Positions 35,715 through 43,909 of a DNA stretch of 64,000 bases are shown piece after piece. The stretch is taken from the NCBI RefSeq assembly GCF_001077815.2, contig NZ_CP011310.1:558001-622000 (forward strand). The letters run 5' to 3'. The notes under the pieces are model-generated. The model made no database searches. It was not told the origin of the DNA and worked only from the letters and a program-made list of their open reading frames with translations. The stretch's first letter is position 1; each line of letters begins with the position of its first letter. Source of the stretch: Aurantiacibacter atlanticus (GTDB lineage Bacteria > Pseudomonadota > Alphaproteobacteria > Sphingomonadales > Sphingomonadaceae). The position numbers and the translations under genes are program-made.

Positions 35715-36509
35715 ATGGCCAAAACCGATGTAACCTATTCCTCCTATCTCGATCTCAACCGTATTCTGGCGGCGCAGCATCCCGCCTCCGATGCGCATGA
35801 CGAGTTTCTGTTCATCATTGTGCACCAGGCGAGCGAATTGTGGCTCAAACTGTGCCTGCACGAATTGGAGGCAGCGCGTGAACTGGTGATTGCGGATGAT
35901 CTTCCGCCCGCTTTCAAGATGCTCAGCCGCGTGGCGCAGGCGCAGCGCCAGCTGATCGCCAGCTGGGATGTTCTCGCCACGATGACTCCGCATGATTATT
36001 CACTCATCCGTCCGCATCTGGGCGGGTCGAGCGGGTTTCAGTCGGCGCAATACCGCTTGATGGAATTCATCCTTGGCGGGCGCAATCCGGATATGGTGAC
36101 GATGCATGAAGCGACGCCGAACGTGGCAGAAAAGCTGCACGCCGAACTCGCCCGCCCAAGCCTTTATGGAGAAGTCTTGCGGTTGCTGCGCAGGCGCGGG
36201 TTTGCCATCCCGGAAGGCTTGGTAGGGGCAGAATTCAATGGTCCACATAAGCCCATGGATGAAGTGACCGAAGCATGGGCGCAGGTCTATCGCCATCCCA
36301 GGACCCATTGGGATCTATATGAACTGGCTGAAAAACTGGTCGATCTGGAATATCATTTCCAGCGCTGGCGTTTCGGCCATCTGAAGACCGTGGAGCGGAT
36401 TATCGGTTTCAAGAAAGGCACCGGCGGCACAGCTGGCGTGCCTTATCTGGAAAGCGTGCTGAAGCTTGGCTTCTTCCCCGAACTGCTGGCCGTGAGAACA
36501 GAACTTTGA
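35715..36509 (+). CDS. kynA: Tryptophan 2,3-dioxygenase
   Basis: 264 residues. A haem enzyme that opens the indole ring to N-formylkynurenine. Signatures include SYLDLNRILAAQHP, FIIVHQASELWLKL, HLGGSSGFQSAQYR and the haem-region GHLKTVERIIGFKKGTGGTAGVPYL. It is coupled to kynureninase by a 4-base overlap. Formamidase (kynB) is not in the window. Confidence 0.96.
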   Translation: MAKTDVTYSSYLDLNRILAAQHPASDAHDEFLFIIVHQASELWLKLCLHELEAARELVIADDLPPAFKMLSRVAQAQRQLIASWDVLATMTPHDYSLIRPHLGGSSGFQSAQYRLMEFILGGRNPDMVTMHEATPNVAEKLHAELARPSLYGEVLRLLRRRGFAIPEGLVGAEFNGPHKPMDEVTEAWAQVYRHPRTHWDLYELAEKLVDLEYHFQRWRFGHLKTVERIIGFKKGTGGTAGVPYLESVLKLGFFPELLAVRTEL

Positions 36510-37732
36510 ATGATCTGGCGCAGGAAGCTGCACGGCTGGATGCAGCCGATCCGCTGGCCATATGCCGCAGCGAATTCCTGATCGATGATGATCTGGCCTA
36601 TCTGGATGGCAATTCGCTGGGCGCATTGCCCAAGGCGGCGCCGGCGCGGGTGGCACAGGTGGTGCAAAAGGAATGGGGCGAGCAATTGATCGCCAGCTGG
36701 AATGATGCCGGATGGATTGGGTTGCCGCAAAAAATGGGTAGCAAGATCGCGCCGTTGATTGGTGCGCAGACGCATGAGGTGATTGCTACGGACACCACCT
36801 CAATCAACCTTTTCAAGCTGATATCGGCGGCGCTGGCGATGCGGCCGGGCCGCAAGCAGGTGCTGAGCGAGCCGGGCAATTTCCCCAGCGATCTCTACAT
36901 GATCGAAGGTTTGGAAGCGCAGGGCCTTGCCGAGCGGCGGTTGGCGGAGCGCGGCGATATTGAAGCTGCGCTAGATGAGAATGTCGCGCTTCTGCTGCTC
37001 ACCCATGTGCATTACAAGACTGGCGAGATGTTTGACATGGTGCGCCTGACCAAGGCCGCGCATGATGTGGGTGCGCTGGTCCTGTGGGATTTGTCGCATT
37101 CGGCAGGCGCAGTGCCGGTTGATCTGAATGGCGCCAATGCTGATTTCGCGGTTGGCTGCGGCTACAAATATCTCAACGGAGGCCCCGGCGCGCCAGCCTT
37201 CGCATTCGTTGCCGAGGGGCATCTGGCGAACCTTCAGCAACCACTGAGTGGGTGGATGGGGCACAACGCGCCATTTGCTTTTGAAGATGATTATCAACCT
37301 GCACAGGGCGTCGACCGCCTGCTGTGCAGCACGCCGTCTGTCATCGCCATGAGCGCGCTGGAAGTGGGCGTCGATTTGATCGCGATGATCGGGATGGGAC
37401 CGCTGGTCGAAAAATCACGCGCCCTGTCAGAATTCACCCGTGCAGCGATGGCGAGGCACGTCCCCGAGCTGACCTGCATCAGCCCCGCCGACCCGGCGCA
37501 ACGCGGCAGCCAGCTCTCGTTCCGCCACGAACATTCCTACGAGCTATGCCAAGCCTTGATTGCCCGCAAAGTGATCGGAGATTTCCGCGCACCCGATGTA
37601 CTGCGCGTAGGCTTCGCCCCTGCCTACGTCCGCTATGCCGACTGCGCCCGGCTAGTGAGCGAATTACGCGATATTCTCGACAGTGGGGAATGGCAGAAGC
37701 CGGAATATGCGGAGCGCGGGGCCGTGACCTGA
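36506..37732 (+). CDS. kynU: Kynureninase
   Basis: 408 residues, PLP enzyme that cuts kynurenine to anthranilate and alanine. Schiff-base Lys221 is in GCGYKYLNGGPGAP, and WDLSHSAGAVPVDL holds the PLP Asp. The start is TTG 36506 in a TTGA overlap with the kynA stop; no in-frame ATG lies near. With kynA it forms the tryptophan-to-anthranilate route. Confidence 0.95.
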   Translation: MNDLAQEAARLDAADPLAICRSEFLIDDDLAYLDGNSLGALPKAAPARVAQVVQKEWGEQLIASWNDAGWIGLPQKMGSKIAPLIGAQTHEVIATDTTSINLFKLISAALAMRPGRKQVLSEPGNFPSDLYMIEGLEAQGLAERRLAERGDIEAALDENVALLLLTHVHYKTGEMFDMVRLTKAAHDVGALVLWDLSHSAGAVPVDLNGANADFAVGCGYKYLNGGPGAPAFAFVAEGHLANLQQPLSGWMGHNAPFAFEDDYQPAQGVDRLLCSTPSVIAMSALEVGVDLIAMIGMGPLVEKSRALSEFTRAAMARHVPELTCISPADPAQRGSQLSFRHEHSYELCQALIARKVIGDFRAPDVLRVGFAPAYVRYADCARLVSELRDILDSGEWQKPEYAERGAVT

Positions 37733-37793
37733 CCTGAGGAAGAAGTCTCTGCATGGAAATCGAAGACACGACCGCATGCGGGTTGAGCCAACC

Positions 37794-38402
37794 TCAAGCC
37801 TCCAGCTCGATGTCCCAGTAAAGCCAGTCTCGCCACGTCTCATGCAGGAAGTTGGGTGGGAAGCTCTTGCCTTGTTGTTGCAATTGCCAGCTTGTCGGGC
37901 GGATGGGCTGATATTGCAGATGCATGCCCGCCTCTTTCGGGGTGCGGCCGCCCTTTTTCATGTTGCACGGCGCGCAAGCGGTGGCGATGTTTTCCCACGT
38001 GGTTTTGCCGCCCTGCCGTCGGGGTACGACGTGATCGTAGGTAAGGTCCTTTTGCACGCCGCAATATTGGCAGGAGAATCTGTCACGCAGGAAGAGGTTG
38101 AACCGGGTGAAGGCAGGGAACTGGCTCGGCTTCACATATTGCCGCAGCGCGATCACGCTGGGCACTTTCATATCCAGCGATTGTGAATGCACTGCGCGGT
38201 CATAGGTGGCGACGATATCGACCCGTTCGAGGAATACCGCCTTGATCGCCGTCTGCCACGGCCACAGGCTGAGTGGGTAATAGGATAGCGGAGTGTAATC
38301 CGCATTCAACACCAGTGCGGGGCAGCTTTCCAGCCGCCGGTGTGGATCTTCATGGGCGCTGCGGAATACGGCGGCCCGTTCAATCAGTTCGGTTTTGAAC
38401 AC
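37794..38402 (-). CDS. HNH endonuclease
   Basis: 202 residues from GTG 38402, which has GGAGG nine bases upstream. An RdmE-type HNH nuclease: ALVLNADYTPLSYYPLSLWPW at the N terminus; the HNH module CQYC, LTYDHVVPRRQGGKTTWENIATAC, CNMKKGGRTP has the metal and zinc residues in place. It probably nicks or cuts DNA. An open frame upstream to 38642 would overlap gluQ and is rejected. Confidence 0.9.
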   Translation of the reverse strand: MFKTELIERAAVFRSAHEDPHRRLESCPALVLNADYTPLSYYPLSLWPWQTAIKAVFLERVDIVATYDRAVHSQSLDMKVPSVIALRQYVKPSQFPAFTRFNLFLRDRFSCQYCGVQKDLTYDHVVPRRQGGKTTWENIATACAPCNMKKGGRTPKEAGMHLQYQPIRPTSWQLQQQGKSFPPNFLHETWRDWLYWDIELEA

Positions 38403-38472
38403 GTGCGGTGTCCTCCCAGATGGAAGTAAAGATGCACTTGCACGAAAAAGCGTCAACCCTGTTACAGACAGG

Positions 38473-38493
38473 TTATTCACAGGGATATTCACA
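38473..38493 (+). promoter_or_regulatory. Pair of DnaA-box-like sites between HNH and gluQ
   Basis: TTATTCACA at 38473-38481 matches the DnaA box TTATNCACA exactly, and ATATTCACA at 38485-38493 differs by one base. Both are in the same orientation three bases apart. They could allow DnaA control of either divergent gene. Confidence 0.45.
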
Positions 38494-38538
38494 TGGATAC
38501 CAACAAGCCACACCTTCTGGCATGAGTTTTCAAGGCCA

Positions 38539-39390
38539 ATGATCACCACGCGCTTTGCCCCCAGCCCCAACGGCTCGCTCCATCTGGGCCATGCATATTC
38601 GGCCATTGTTGCGCATGATCTGGCGGCAGAGGCGGGCGGCACGTTCCTCTTGCGGATCGAGGATATCGACGGAGAACGATCGCGCCCCGACCTTGCCGAG
38701 GAATTTCGCCAAGACCTCGAATGGCTGGGCCTTAACTGGGAAGAAACGCCCCCTCAGTCGTCACGCGTCGCCAGCTATGTCGCGGCTGCACAGCAATTAA
38801 AGGCACAGGAATTGCTTTATCCCTGCCGCTGCACACGCGCGCAAATCGCCGCAGCAGCAAAGGATTTCGGTCCCGATGGCCCGGTCTATCCGGGGATATG
38901 CAAACATGCCACCATCCCCGAAGACGAGCCGGTGGCATGGCGGCTGGACGTCGCCCGCGCGATGGAATTGACCGGCGCGCTGACATGGCATGATGCACTG
39001 GCGGGCGAGCAAGAGGCGCGACCCGATTTGGCGGGCGATGTGATGTTGGTCCGCAAGGATGCGGCAACGCCTGCCAGCTATCACCTTGCTGCCACGATCG
39101 ATGATGCCGCAGACGCGGTTACCCTGGTTACGCGCGGGGCAGACCTGTTTGCTGCGACACACATCCACCGGTTGCTACAGGCGCTTCTCGGCTTGGCGGT
39201 GCCGCGATGGCATCATCATGCGCTGTTGCTGGATGCAAGCGGCAAGAAACTTGCCAAAAGGCGCGATTCCGCTTCGCTGGCGGACCGGCGTAAGGCAGGA
39301 GAAAACGGCAAGGCACTGGCGCAAAGCCTGCGTATGGGCCAAATGCCGTGTGGAATTACCCTCTCACGCTACCCACATGGTGTAACATGA
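38539..39390 (+). CDS. gluQ: Glutamyl-Q tRNA(Asp) synthetase
   Basis: 283 residues. A truncated GluRS-like enzyme that attaches glutamate to queuosine on tRNA(Asp). The HIGH-type HLGH follows RFAPSPNGSLHLGHAYSA; RIEDID, zinc-site CRCTR with the later YPGICKH, and the KMSKS-like KKLAKR are present. It lacks the anticodon-binding domain of GltX, as expected. It pairs functionally with queC. Confidence 0.94.
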   Translation: MITTRFAPSPNGSLHLGHAYSAIVAHDLAAEAGGTFLLRIEDIDGERSRPDLAEEFRQDLEWLGLNWEETPPQSSRVASYVAAAQQLKAQELLYPCRCTRAQIAAAAKDFGPDGPVYPGICKHATIPEDEPVAWRLDVARAMELTGALTWHDALAGEQEARPDLAGDVMLVRKDAATPASYHLAATIDDAADAVTLVTRGADLFAATHIHRLLQALLGLAVPRWHHHALLLDASGKKLAKRRDSASLADRRKAGENGKALAQSLRMGQMPCGITLSRYPHGVT

Positions 39391-39614
39391 ACACATTTCT
39401 CATCATCCTGCTCGCCCTGTTTGCCATCATGGTGATCGTTTCGCTCGTCCGCGGCGTAATCGCTTTTTTACAGACCACGAAAATCGATCTGGAAAAAGGT
39501 GGAGAGAATTCCGAAGCGCTGCAGATCAAGCAGAACCAGGCGATGTTCTCCCGCATCAAATATCAGGCGCTGGCCGTGGTTGTGATAGCGATATTGCTTG
39601 CAGTAAACAGTTGA
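39387..39614 (+). CDS. HIG1-domain (twin transmembrane helix) small protein
   Basis: 75 residues. Two membrane helices flank a polar loop, with the HIG1-like pattern KQNQAMFSRIKYQALAVVVIAILLAV. Mitochondrial relatives assist cytochrome oxidase. It overlaps the gluQ stop by ATGA and precedes the cobalamin adenosyltransferase gene, an order common in sphingomonads. Confidence 0.82.
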   Translation: MNTFLIILLALFAIMVIVSLVRGVIAFLQTTKIDLEKGGENSEALQIKQNQAMFSRIKYQALAVVVIAILLAVNS

Positions 39615-39654
39615 TCTACAAAGATTAGCTGGCTCGCGGCTTGAAGGGGGCGAC

Positions 39655-40230
39655 ATGGTAAAACTCAACCGCATCTACACCCGCACGGGCGATGATGGCA
39701 CAACCGGCCTTGTCGATGGGTCGCGCTTGCCCAAACATGCGCCGCGCATGGAAGCGGTGGGCGCCGTGGACGAGGCAAACGCCACGCTCGGCATGGCTGC
39801 ACAGATGCTGGAAGGCCAGAACCTTGCTGATATCGTGCGTTTGCAGAACGACATGTTCGACCTGGGGGCAGATCTTGCCACACCCGCACAGGAGGGAGAC
39901 GATTTCGCCCCGTCTGAAATGGTATTGCGCATCGTTCCGGCGCAGGTCGAATGGATTGAGACCCGCATCGATGCGCTCAATGCCGATCTTCAACCGCTGA
40001 CCAGCTTTATTCTTCCCGGTGGTAGCGAGGCGGCAGCACGGCTCCACCTTGCGCGCACCGCGACGCGGCGGGCCGAACGCAGCATAGCCGCCCTCATCAC
40101 GCAGGAACCGGTAAATCCAGCGGCATCGGCCTTTATCAATCGTCTGTCAGATTACCTTTTCGTGCTGTCTCGCGCTGTCAATGACGGCGGGGCCGGGGAC
40201 GTTTTGTGGACGCCGGGGGCAAACCGCTAA
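39655..40230 (+). CDS. Cob(I)alamin adenosyltransferase, PduO type
   Basis: 191 residues. It makes adenosylcobalamin from cob(I)alamin and ATP. The family start KIYTRTGDDGTTGLVDG-like sequence, EAVGAVDEANATLG, and the late RTATRRAERSIAAL and FINRLSDYLFVLSR are complete. Strong ribosome binding site GAAGGGGG. No B12 riboswitch was seen. Confidence 0.94.
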   Translation: MVKLNRIYTRTGDDGTTGLVDGSRLPKHAPRMEAVGAVDEANATLGMAAQMLEGQNLADIVRLQNDMFDLGADLATPAQEGDDFAPSEMVLRIVPAQVEWIETRIDALNADLQPLTSFILPGGSEAAARLHLARTATRRAERSIAALITQEPVNPAASAFINRLSDYLFVLSRAVNDGGAGDVLWTPGANR

Positions 40231-40293
40231 AGCGTTTATTTGGCGGGAACATGCTCCCCGTCCGGACCGTTGGTTTCTCAAAGGAGAATTCAA

Positions 40294-40638
40294 TTGTCTC
40301 ATACTGATCCAAAATCGCAGGAACAGCGCCAGTCCGATCTCGCGGCGGAAAACCATAACGACGAACAGGATGATCACCGCGCACAGGCACAGGAAGTTGC
40401 CGAGCAGGCGCAGGATCCTTCCTCTCGCAAGGCAAGCCCGACCGAATCGACCAAGGGTCCCGGAAAAAGCGATCTGATGGGCGATTCCACGCAGGATACC
40501 GTCGATCACATGCGCGATATGGAAAGTTCGGGCCGGGTCGACATGCACGCCTATGATGGTGAGCCCAATCATGACGACAATGTCGATAAATATGGCAAGG
40601 CCGCCAAGCCTGACGGGCTGCGTGGCGACGGTACCTGA
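40294..40638 (+). CDS. Hydrophilic, disordered small protein
   Basis: 114 residues from TTG 40294, which has AAGGAG seven bases upstream. It is rich in Asp, Glu, Gln, His and Lys, with no membrane segment or known domain. Its C-terminal part has MRDMESSGRVDMHAYDGEPNHDDN. Sphingomonad proteins of this kind are uncharacterised; a stress-related hydrophilin role is only a guess. Confidence 0.65.
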   Translation: MSHTDPKSQEQRQSDLAAENHNDEQDDHRAQAQEVAEQAQDPSSRKASPTESTKGPGKSDLMGDSTQDTVDHMRDMESSGRVDMHAYDGEPNHDDNVDKYGKAAKPDGLRGDGT

Positions 40639-40688
40639 TCTGATATTTGAAGTAAGCTAACCGGCCGCCCGGGTCGTGACAGATGCTT

Positions 40689-40722
40689 TGGCTGACATGT
40701 GGCACTACCCGCATGTCAGCCA
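40689..40722. terminator. Hairpin between two convergent genes
   Basis: Perfect 11-bp stem TGGCTGACATG (40689-40699) with CATGTCAGCCA (40712-40722) and a 12-base loop. The right arm reaches into the stop region of the DUF202 gene (40716). It could serve both strands, but there is no U-run. Confidence 0.55.
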
Positions 40723-41129
40723 CTTATGCTTCCGTCATTCAGGAACCACAGTCCGAAGGTCAGCAGAAGCGCGCCTGCGGAAATCGACCACGCAATGAGC
40801 CTGATGTTGGGCAATTTGGGTGAATCCACCGCATGGGAAGACAAGCGATCGAAGGCCTTGCACGCCCGCCTTTCAGCACCCAGCGCGAAAACGATGGCTA
40901 GCAGAATGAACAGCGTGGCAATGGCTTTTGCCAGCCAGGGCGGATCAAGCTTGCCAAACAGCGCATTGAAACCGATCCCTATGGCGATGGCGGCAAAGGC
41001 GGTGCGCATCCAGCCCGCAAATGTGCGTTCCAATGCCATGATTGTGCGATCTTCGGCCCAATTGGTGCGGTTTTCCGCCCACTTGGTGTTCTTGTCATCG
41101 CCCTGATCGGCTGGATCGTCCTGCGCCAT
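40716..41129 (-). CDS. DUF202 (YidH) family membrane protein
   Basis: 137 residues. A charged N terminus with NRTNWAEDRTIMALERTFAGWMRTA, the DUF202 hallmark, is followed by three membrane helices. Function unknown. It lies downstream of mutS on the same strand, separated by 43 bases. Confidence 0.88.
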   Translation of the reverse strand: MAQDDPADQGDDKNTKWAENRTNWAEDRTIMALERTFAGWMRTAFAAIAIGIGFNALFGKLDPPWLAKAIATLFILLAIVFALGAERRACKAFDRLSSHAVDSPKLPNIRLIAWSISAGALLLTFGLWFLNDGSISG

Positions 41130-41172
41130 GCAGGCAGATTAGGGCCGCACCGGCGAATTGCAAACTGCTCGG

Positions 41173-43794
41173 CTACTTCTCATTCGCCTCGCGCTTCAGA
41201 TCATACAATAAATCCAGCGCCTCACGCGGGGCGAGGGCATCTATATCGAGCGATTGCAGCCTTTCGCGAAATGCGTCGCGAGTATCGGCAGGCACCTCCA
41301 TGGCGGCAGCAAACAATGGCAAATCGCCCAGCCCCGCGGCAAGCCCGCCTGTTTCGGCGCGGCCCTTTTCGAGCTTGTCGAGCACAGAGCGCGCTCGCTT
41401 GACGACCGGGGCAGGAACGCCGGCCAGCTTGGCCACCGCAAGTCCATAGCTGCGGTCCGCCGCGCCCTTTGTAACTTCATGCAGCAATACCAGATCGCCC
41501 TTCCATTCCTTGGCGCGAACATGATGCAGGCTCAACGCCTCGCAAGTGTCGGCGAGCCGCGCCATTTCATGATAATGGGTGGCAAAAAGGCAGCGGCTGG
41601 TGTTGGTTTCATGGATGGCTTCGGCCACCGCCCATGCCAGCGCGAGCCCGTCATAGGTGGACGTGCCGCGCCCCACCTCGTCCAGAATTACGAAGCTGCG
41701 CGGCCCTGCCTGGCTGAGAATGGCGGCGGTTTCGACCATTTCGACCATGAATGTGGAACGTCCGCGCGCCAGATTGTCCGACGCGCCCACACGGCTGAAC
41801 AATTGGTCCACCAGCCCGATACGCGCCGCCCGCGCCGGAACGAAGCCGCCCGCCTGTGCAAGCAGAATGATAAGCGCGTTCTGTCGCAGGAAGGTAGATT
41901 TGCCGCCCATATTTGGTCCGCCAACCAGCCACAGCCTGTCTTCGGCTGAAAGCGCGCAATCATTGGCGACGAAGCGTTCCTTGCCCGCCTGCGCGGCCAG
42001 CGCGCCTTCCACCACCGGATGGCGTCCGGCCTCGATCGCAAGGATGGGTTCCTCAACAATTTGCGGGACACACCATTCAGCCTCGGAAGCGCGTTCGGCC
42101 TGCCCCGCACTTACATCGAGCCGGGCAAGCGCGGCGGCGGTAGCGGCGATGGCTTCGCTGCGCTGGGCCACCCGTTCTGTCAGCTCCTCGAAATGTGCTT
42201 CCTCGGCAGCCAGCGCATGGCCGCCCGCCTCGGCAATGCGCGATGCCTCTTCATGCAGGGTGAGGGAATTGAAGCGCACCGCATTGGCCATGGTCTGGCG
42301 ATGGGTGAATCCACTGTCTGCTTCCATCAGCTTGTCGGCATGCTTGGCGGGCACTTCAATGAAATAGCCTAGCACGCCATTATGCCTGATCTTGAGTGCA
42401 GGCGTGCCTGTATCTTCGCGATATCGCGCTTCCATCGCGGCGATTGCTCGGCGGGCATTGCCCGAAACCTCGCGGAGTTCATCCAGTGCGTGGTCGAAGC
42501 CTTCAGCGATGAACCCTCCATTCTGCCGCTCTGTCGGCGGTGCGGGGACAAGCGCGCGGGTCAGAAGATCGGTCAATTCCGCATGGCCGACCAGGTTTGG
42601 CAGGAGATATTCGAGCAAAGCCGGTCGATCGGGCTTTGCGCGCATCATCTCGCTGATCTGTCGCGCCTGAATCAGTCCGTCACGCACTTGGCCAAGATCA
42701 CGCGGTGAGCCGCGCCCTGCCACGAGCCGCCCCAATGCGCGGCCAATATCGGGCATGTTGCGCAAGGCCCTGCGTAAATCGGCGCGCAACAGCGGGTCGT
42801 CGTGAAAATATCTCACCGATGCGAGGCGTTTTCCTATGCGGGCCCTGTCGGCCAACGGGGCTGACAAATCCTCTGCCAGAAGCCGCGCACCTGCGCCTGT
42901 CACACAGCGATCCACTGCGGCGATAAGCGAATGGGAGCGTGTGCCTTGCTGATTGGCGAGAATTTCAAGGCTGGCACGGGTCGATTCATCCATTGCCATG
43001 AATTCAGCCGAAGGGCGCGCTACAGGTGGCAGGAGCAGCGGCAATTCGCCGCGACCGGCATGTTCAAGATAAGCGATTAATCCACCTGCCGCAGCCAACA
43101 TGGCGCGGGAAAACTGGCCAAACCCATCCAGCGTGGCAACGCCGTGCACCGTCTTCAGTCGTGCTTCACCTGCATCGCTGGCGAAACTGGCAGGCGGTCG
43201 TCTCACGCCATCTGCAGGGTCATGTGACCAGTCTTCGGGCACCACGATTTCGCTTGCCCCGATCCGTGCCAGTGCTGCGCCCAGTCTTTCGGGCGGAAAT
43301 TCTTCAAGCACCATTGCGCCTGTCGAAATGTCGCAAGCGGCAAGCCCGCAGCTTCCGCGCAGATCGCACACCGCCGCAAGCATGTTTGCGCGGCGCGGCT
43401 CAAGCAGAGCCTCTTCGGTCAATGTGCCTGCAGTCACAAAGCGCACGATGCTGCGTTTCACCAGCGCCTTTGACGCATGCCCTTCTGCGCGAGCGCGCTC
43501 TTTCGCCTGTTCAGGAGTTTCCACCTGCTCTGCAATTGCGACACGGCAGCCGCCCTTGATCAGCCGAGCGAGATAGCCTTCTGCCGAATGCACTGGCACG
43601 CCGCACATCGGCACGGGCCTGCCTTCATATTCCCCCCGCGTGGTCAGCGCGATATCAAGCACGCCGGCCGCTGTGCGGGCATCATCGAAAAACATCTCGA
43701 AAAAGTCGCCCATGCGAAAAAACAGCAGGCAATCCCCAGCCTCTGCCTTGAGGTCGAAATATTGCTGCATCATCGGAGTTGCTGTGCCGGCCAT
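41173..43794 (-). CDS. mutS: DNA mismatch repair protein MutS
   Basis: 873 residues, full length. The mismatch-reading FxE motif is in the N-terminal FFRMGDFFEMFFDDA. The ATPase has Walker A GGPNMGGKST near residue 625-634, followed by VDQLFSRVGASDNL and VILDEVGRGTSTYDGLALAW (Walker B and signature). It recognises mispairs and recruits MutL. It starts back to back with the malic enzyme gene. Confidence 0.97.
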   Translation of the reverse strand: MAGTATPMMQQYFDLKAEAGDCLLFFRMGDFFEMFFDDARTAAGVLDIALTTRGEYEGRPVPMCGVPVHSAEGYLARLIKGGCRVAIAEQVETPEQAKERARAEGHASKALVKRSIVRFVTAGTLTEEALLEPRRANMLAAVCDLRGSCGLAACDISTGAMVLEEFPPERLGAALARIGASEIVVPEDWSHDPADGVRRPPASFASDAGEARLKTVHGVATLDGFGQFSRAMLAAAGGLIAYLEHAGRGELPLLLPPVARPSAEFMAMDESTRASLEILANQQGTRSHSLIAAVDRCVTGAGARLLAEDLSAPLADRARIGKRLASVRYFHDDPLLRADLRRALRNMPDIGRALGRLVAGRGSPRDLGQVRDGLIQARQISEMMRAKPDRPALLEYLLPNLVGHAELTDLLTRALVPAPPTERQNGGFIAEGFDHALDELREVSGNARRAIAAMEARYREDTGTPALKIRHNGVLGYFIEVPAKHADKLMEADSGFTHRQTMANAVRFNSLTLHEEASRIAEAGGHALAAEEAHFEELTERVAQRSEAIAATAAALARLDVSAGQAERASEAEWCVPQIVEEPILAIEAGRHPVVEGALAAQAGKERFVANDCALSAEDRLWLVGGPNMGGKSTFLRQNALIILLAQAGGFVPARAARIGLVDQLFSRVGASDNLARGRSTFMVEMVETAAILSQAGPRSFVILDEVGRGTSTYDGLALAWAVAEAIHETNTSRCLFATHYHEMARLADTCEALSLHHVRAKEWKGDLVLLHEVTKGAADRSYGLAVAKLAGVPAPVVKRARSVLDKLEKGRAETGGLAAGLGDLPLFAAAMEVPADTRDAFRERLQSLDIDALAPREALDLLYDLKREANEK

Positions 43795-43909
43795 GGATGA
43801 CGGCGGCGGTAGCGGGAAATGGAATGATTCGGGAAGGGGCGAGATGCCAGCTTTCCCCTATCCCCGCGCGCCAAGTGCCTCTATGCGGAGTGAATACAGG
43901 AGAACAAGC

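Noticed and set aside
37794-38642. Longer 282-residue form of the HNH nuclease
   Set aside because: The extension would run over the gluQ start region on the opposite strand; GTG 38402 has GGAGG at proper spacing.
43640-43909. N-terminal extension of the malic enzyme into mutS
   Set aside because: It is the antisense shadow of mutS; TTG 43910 gives the normal family length and a ribosome site.
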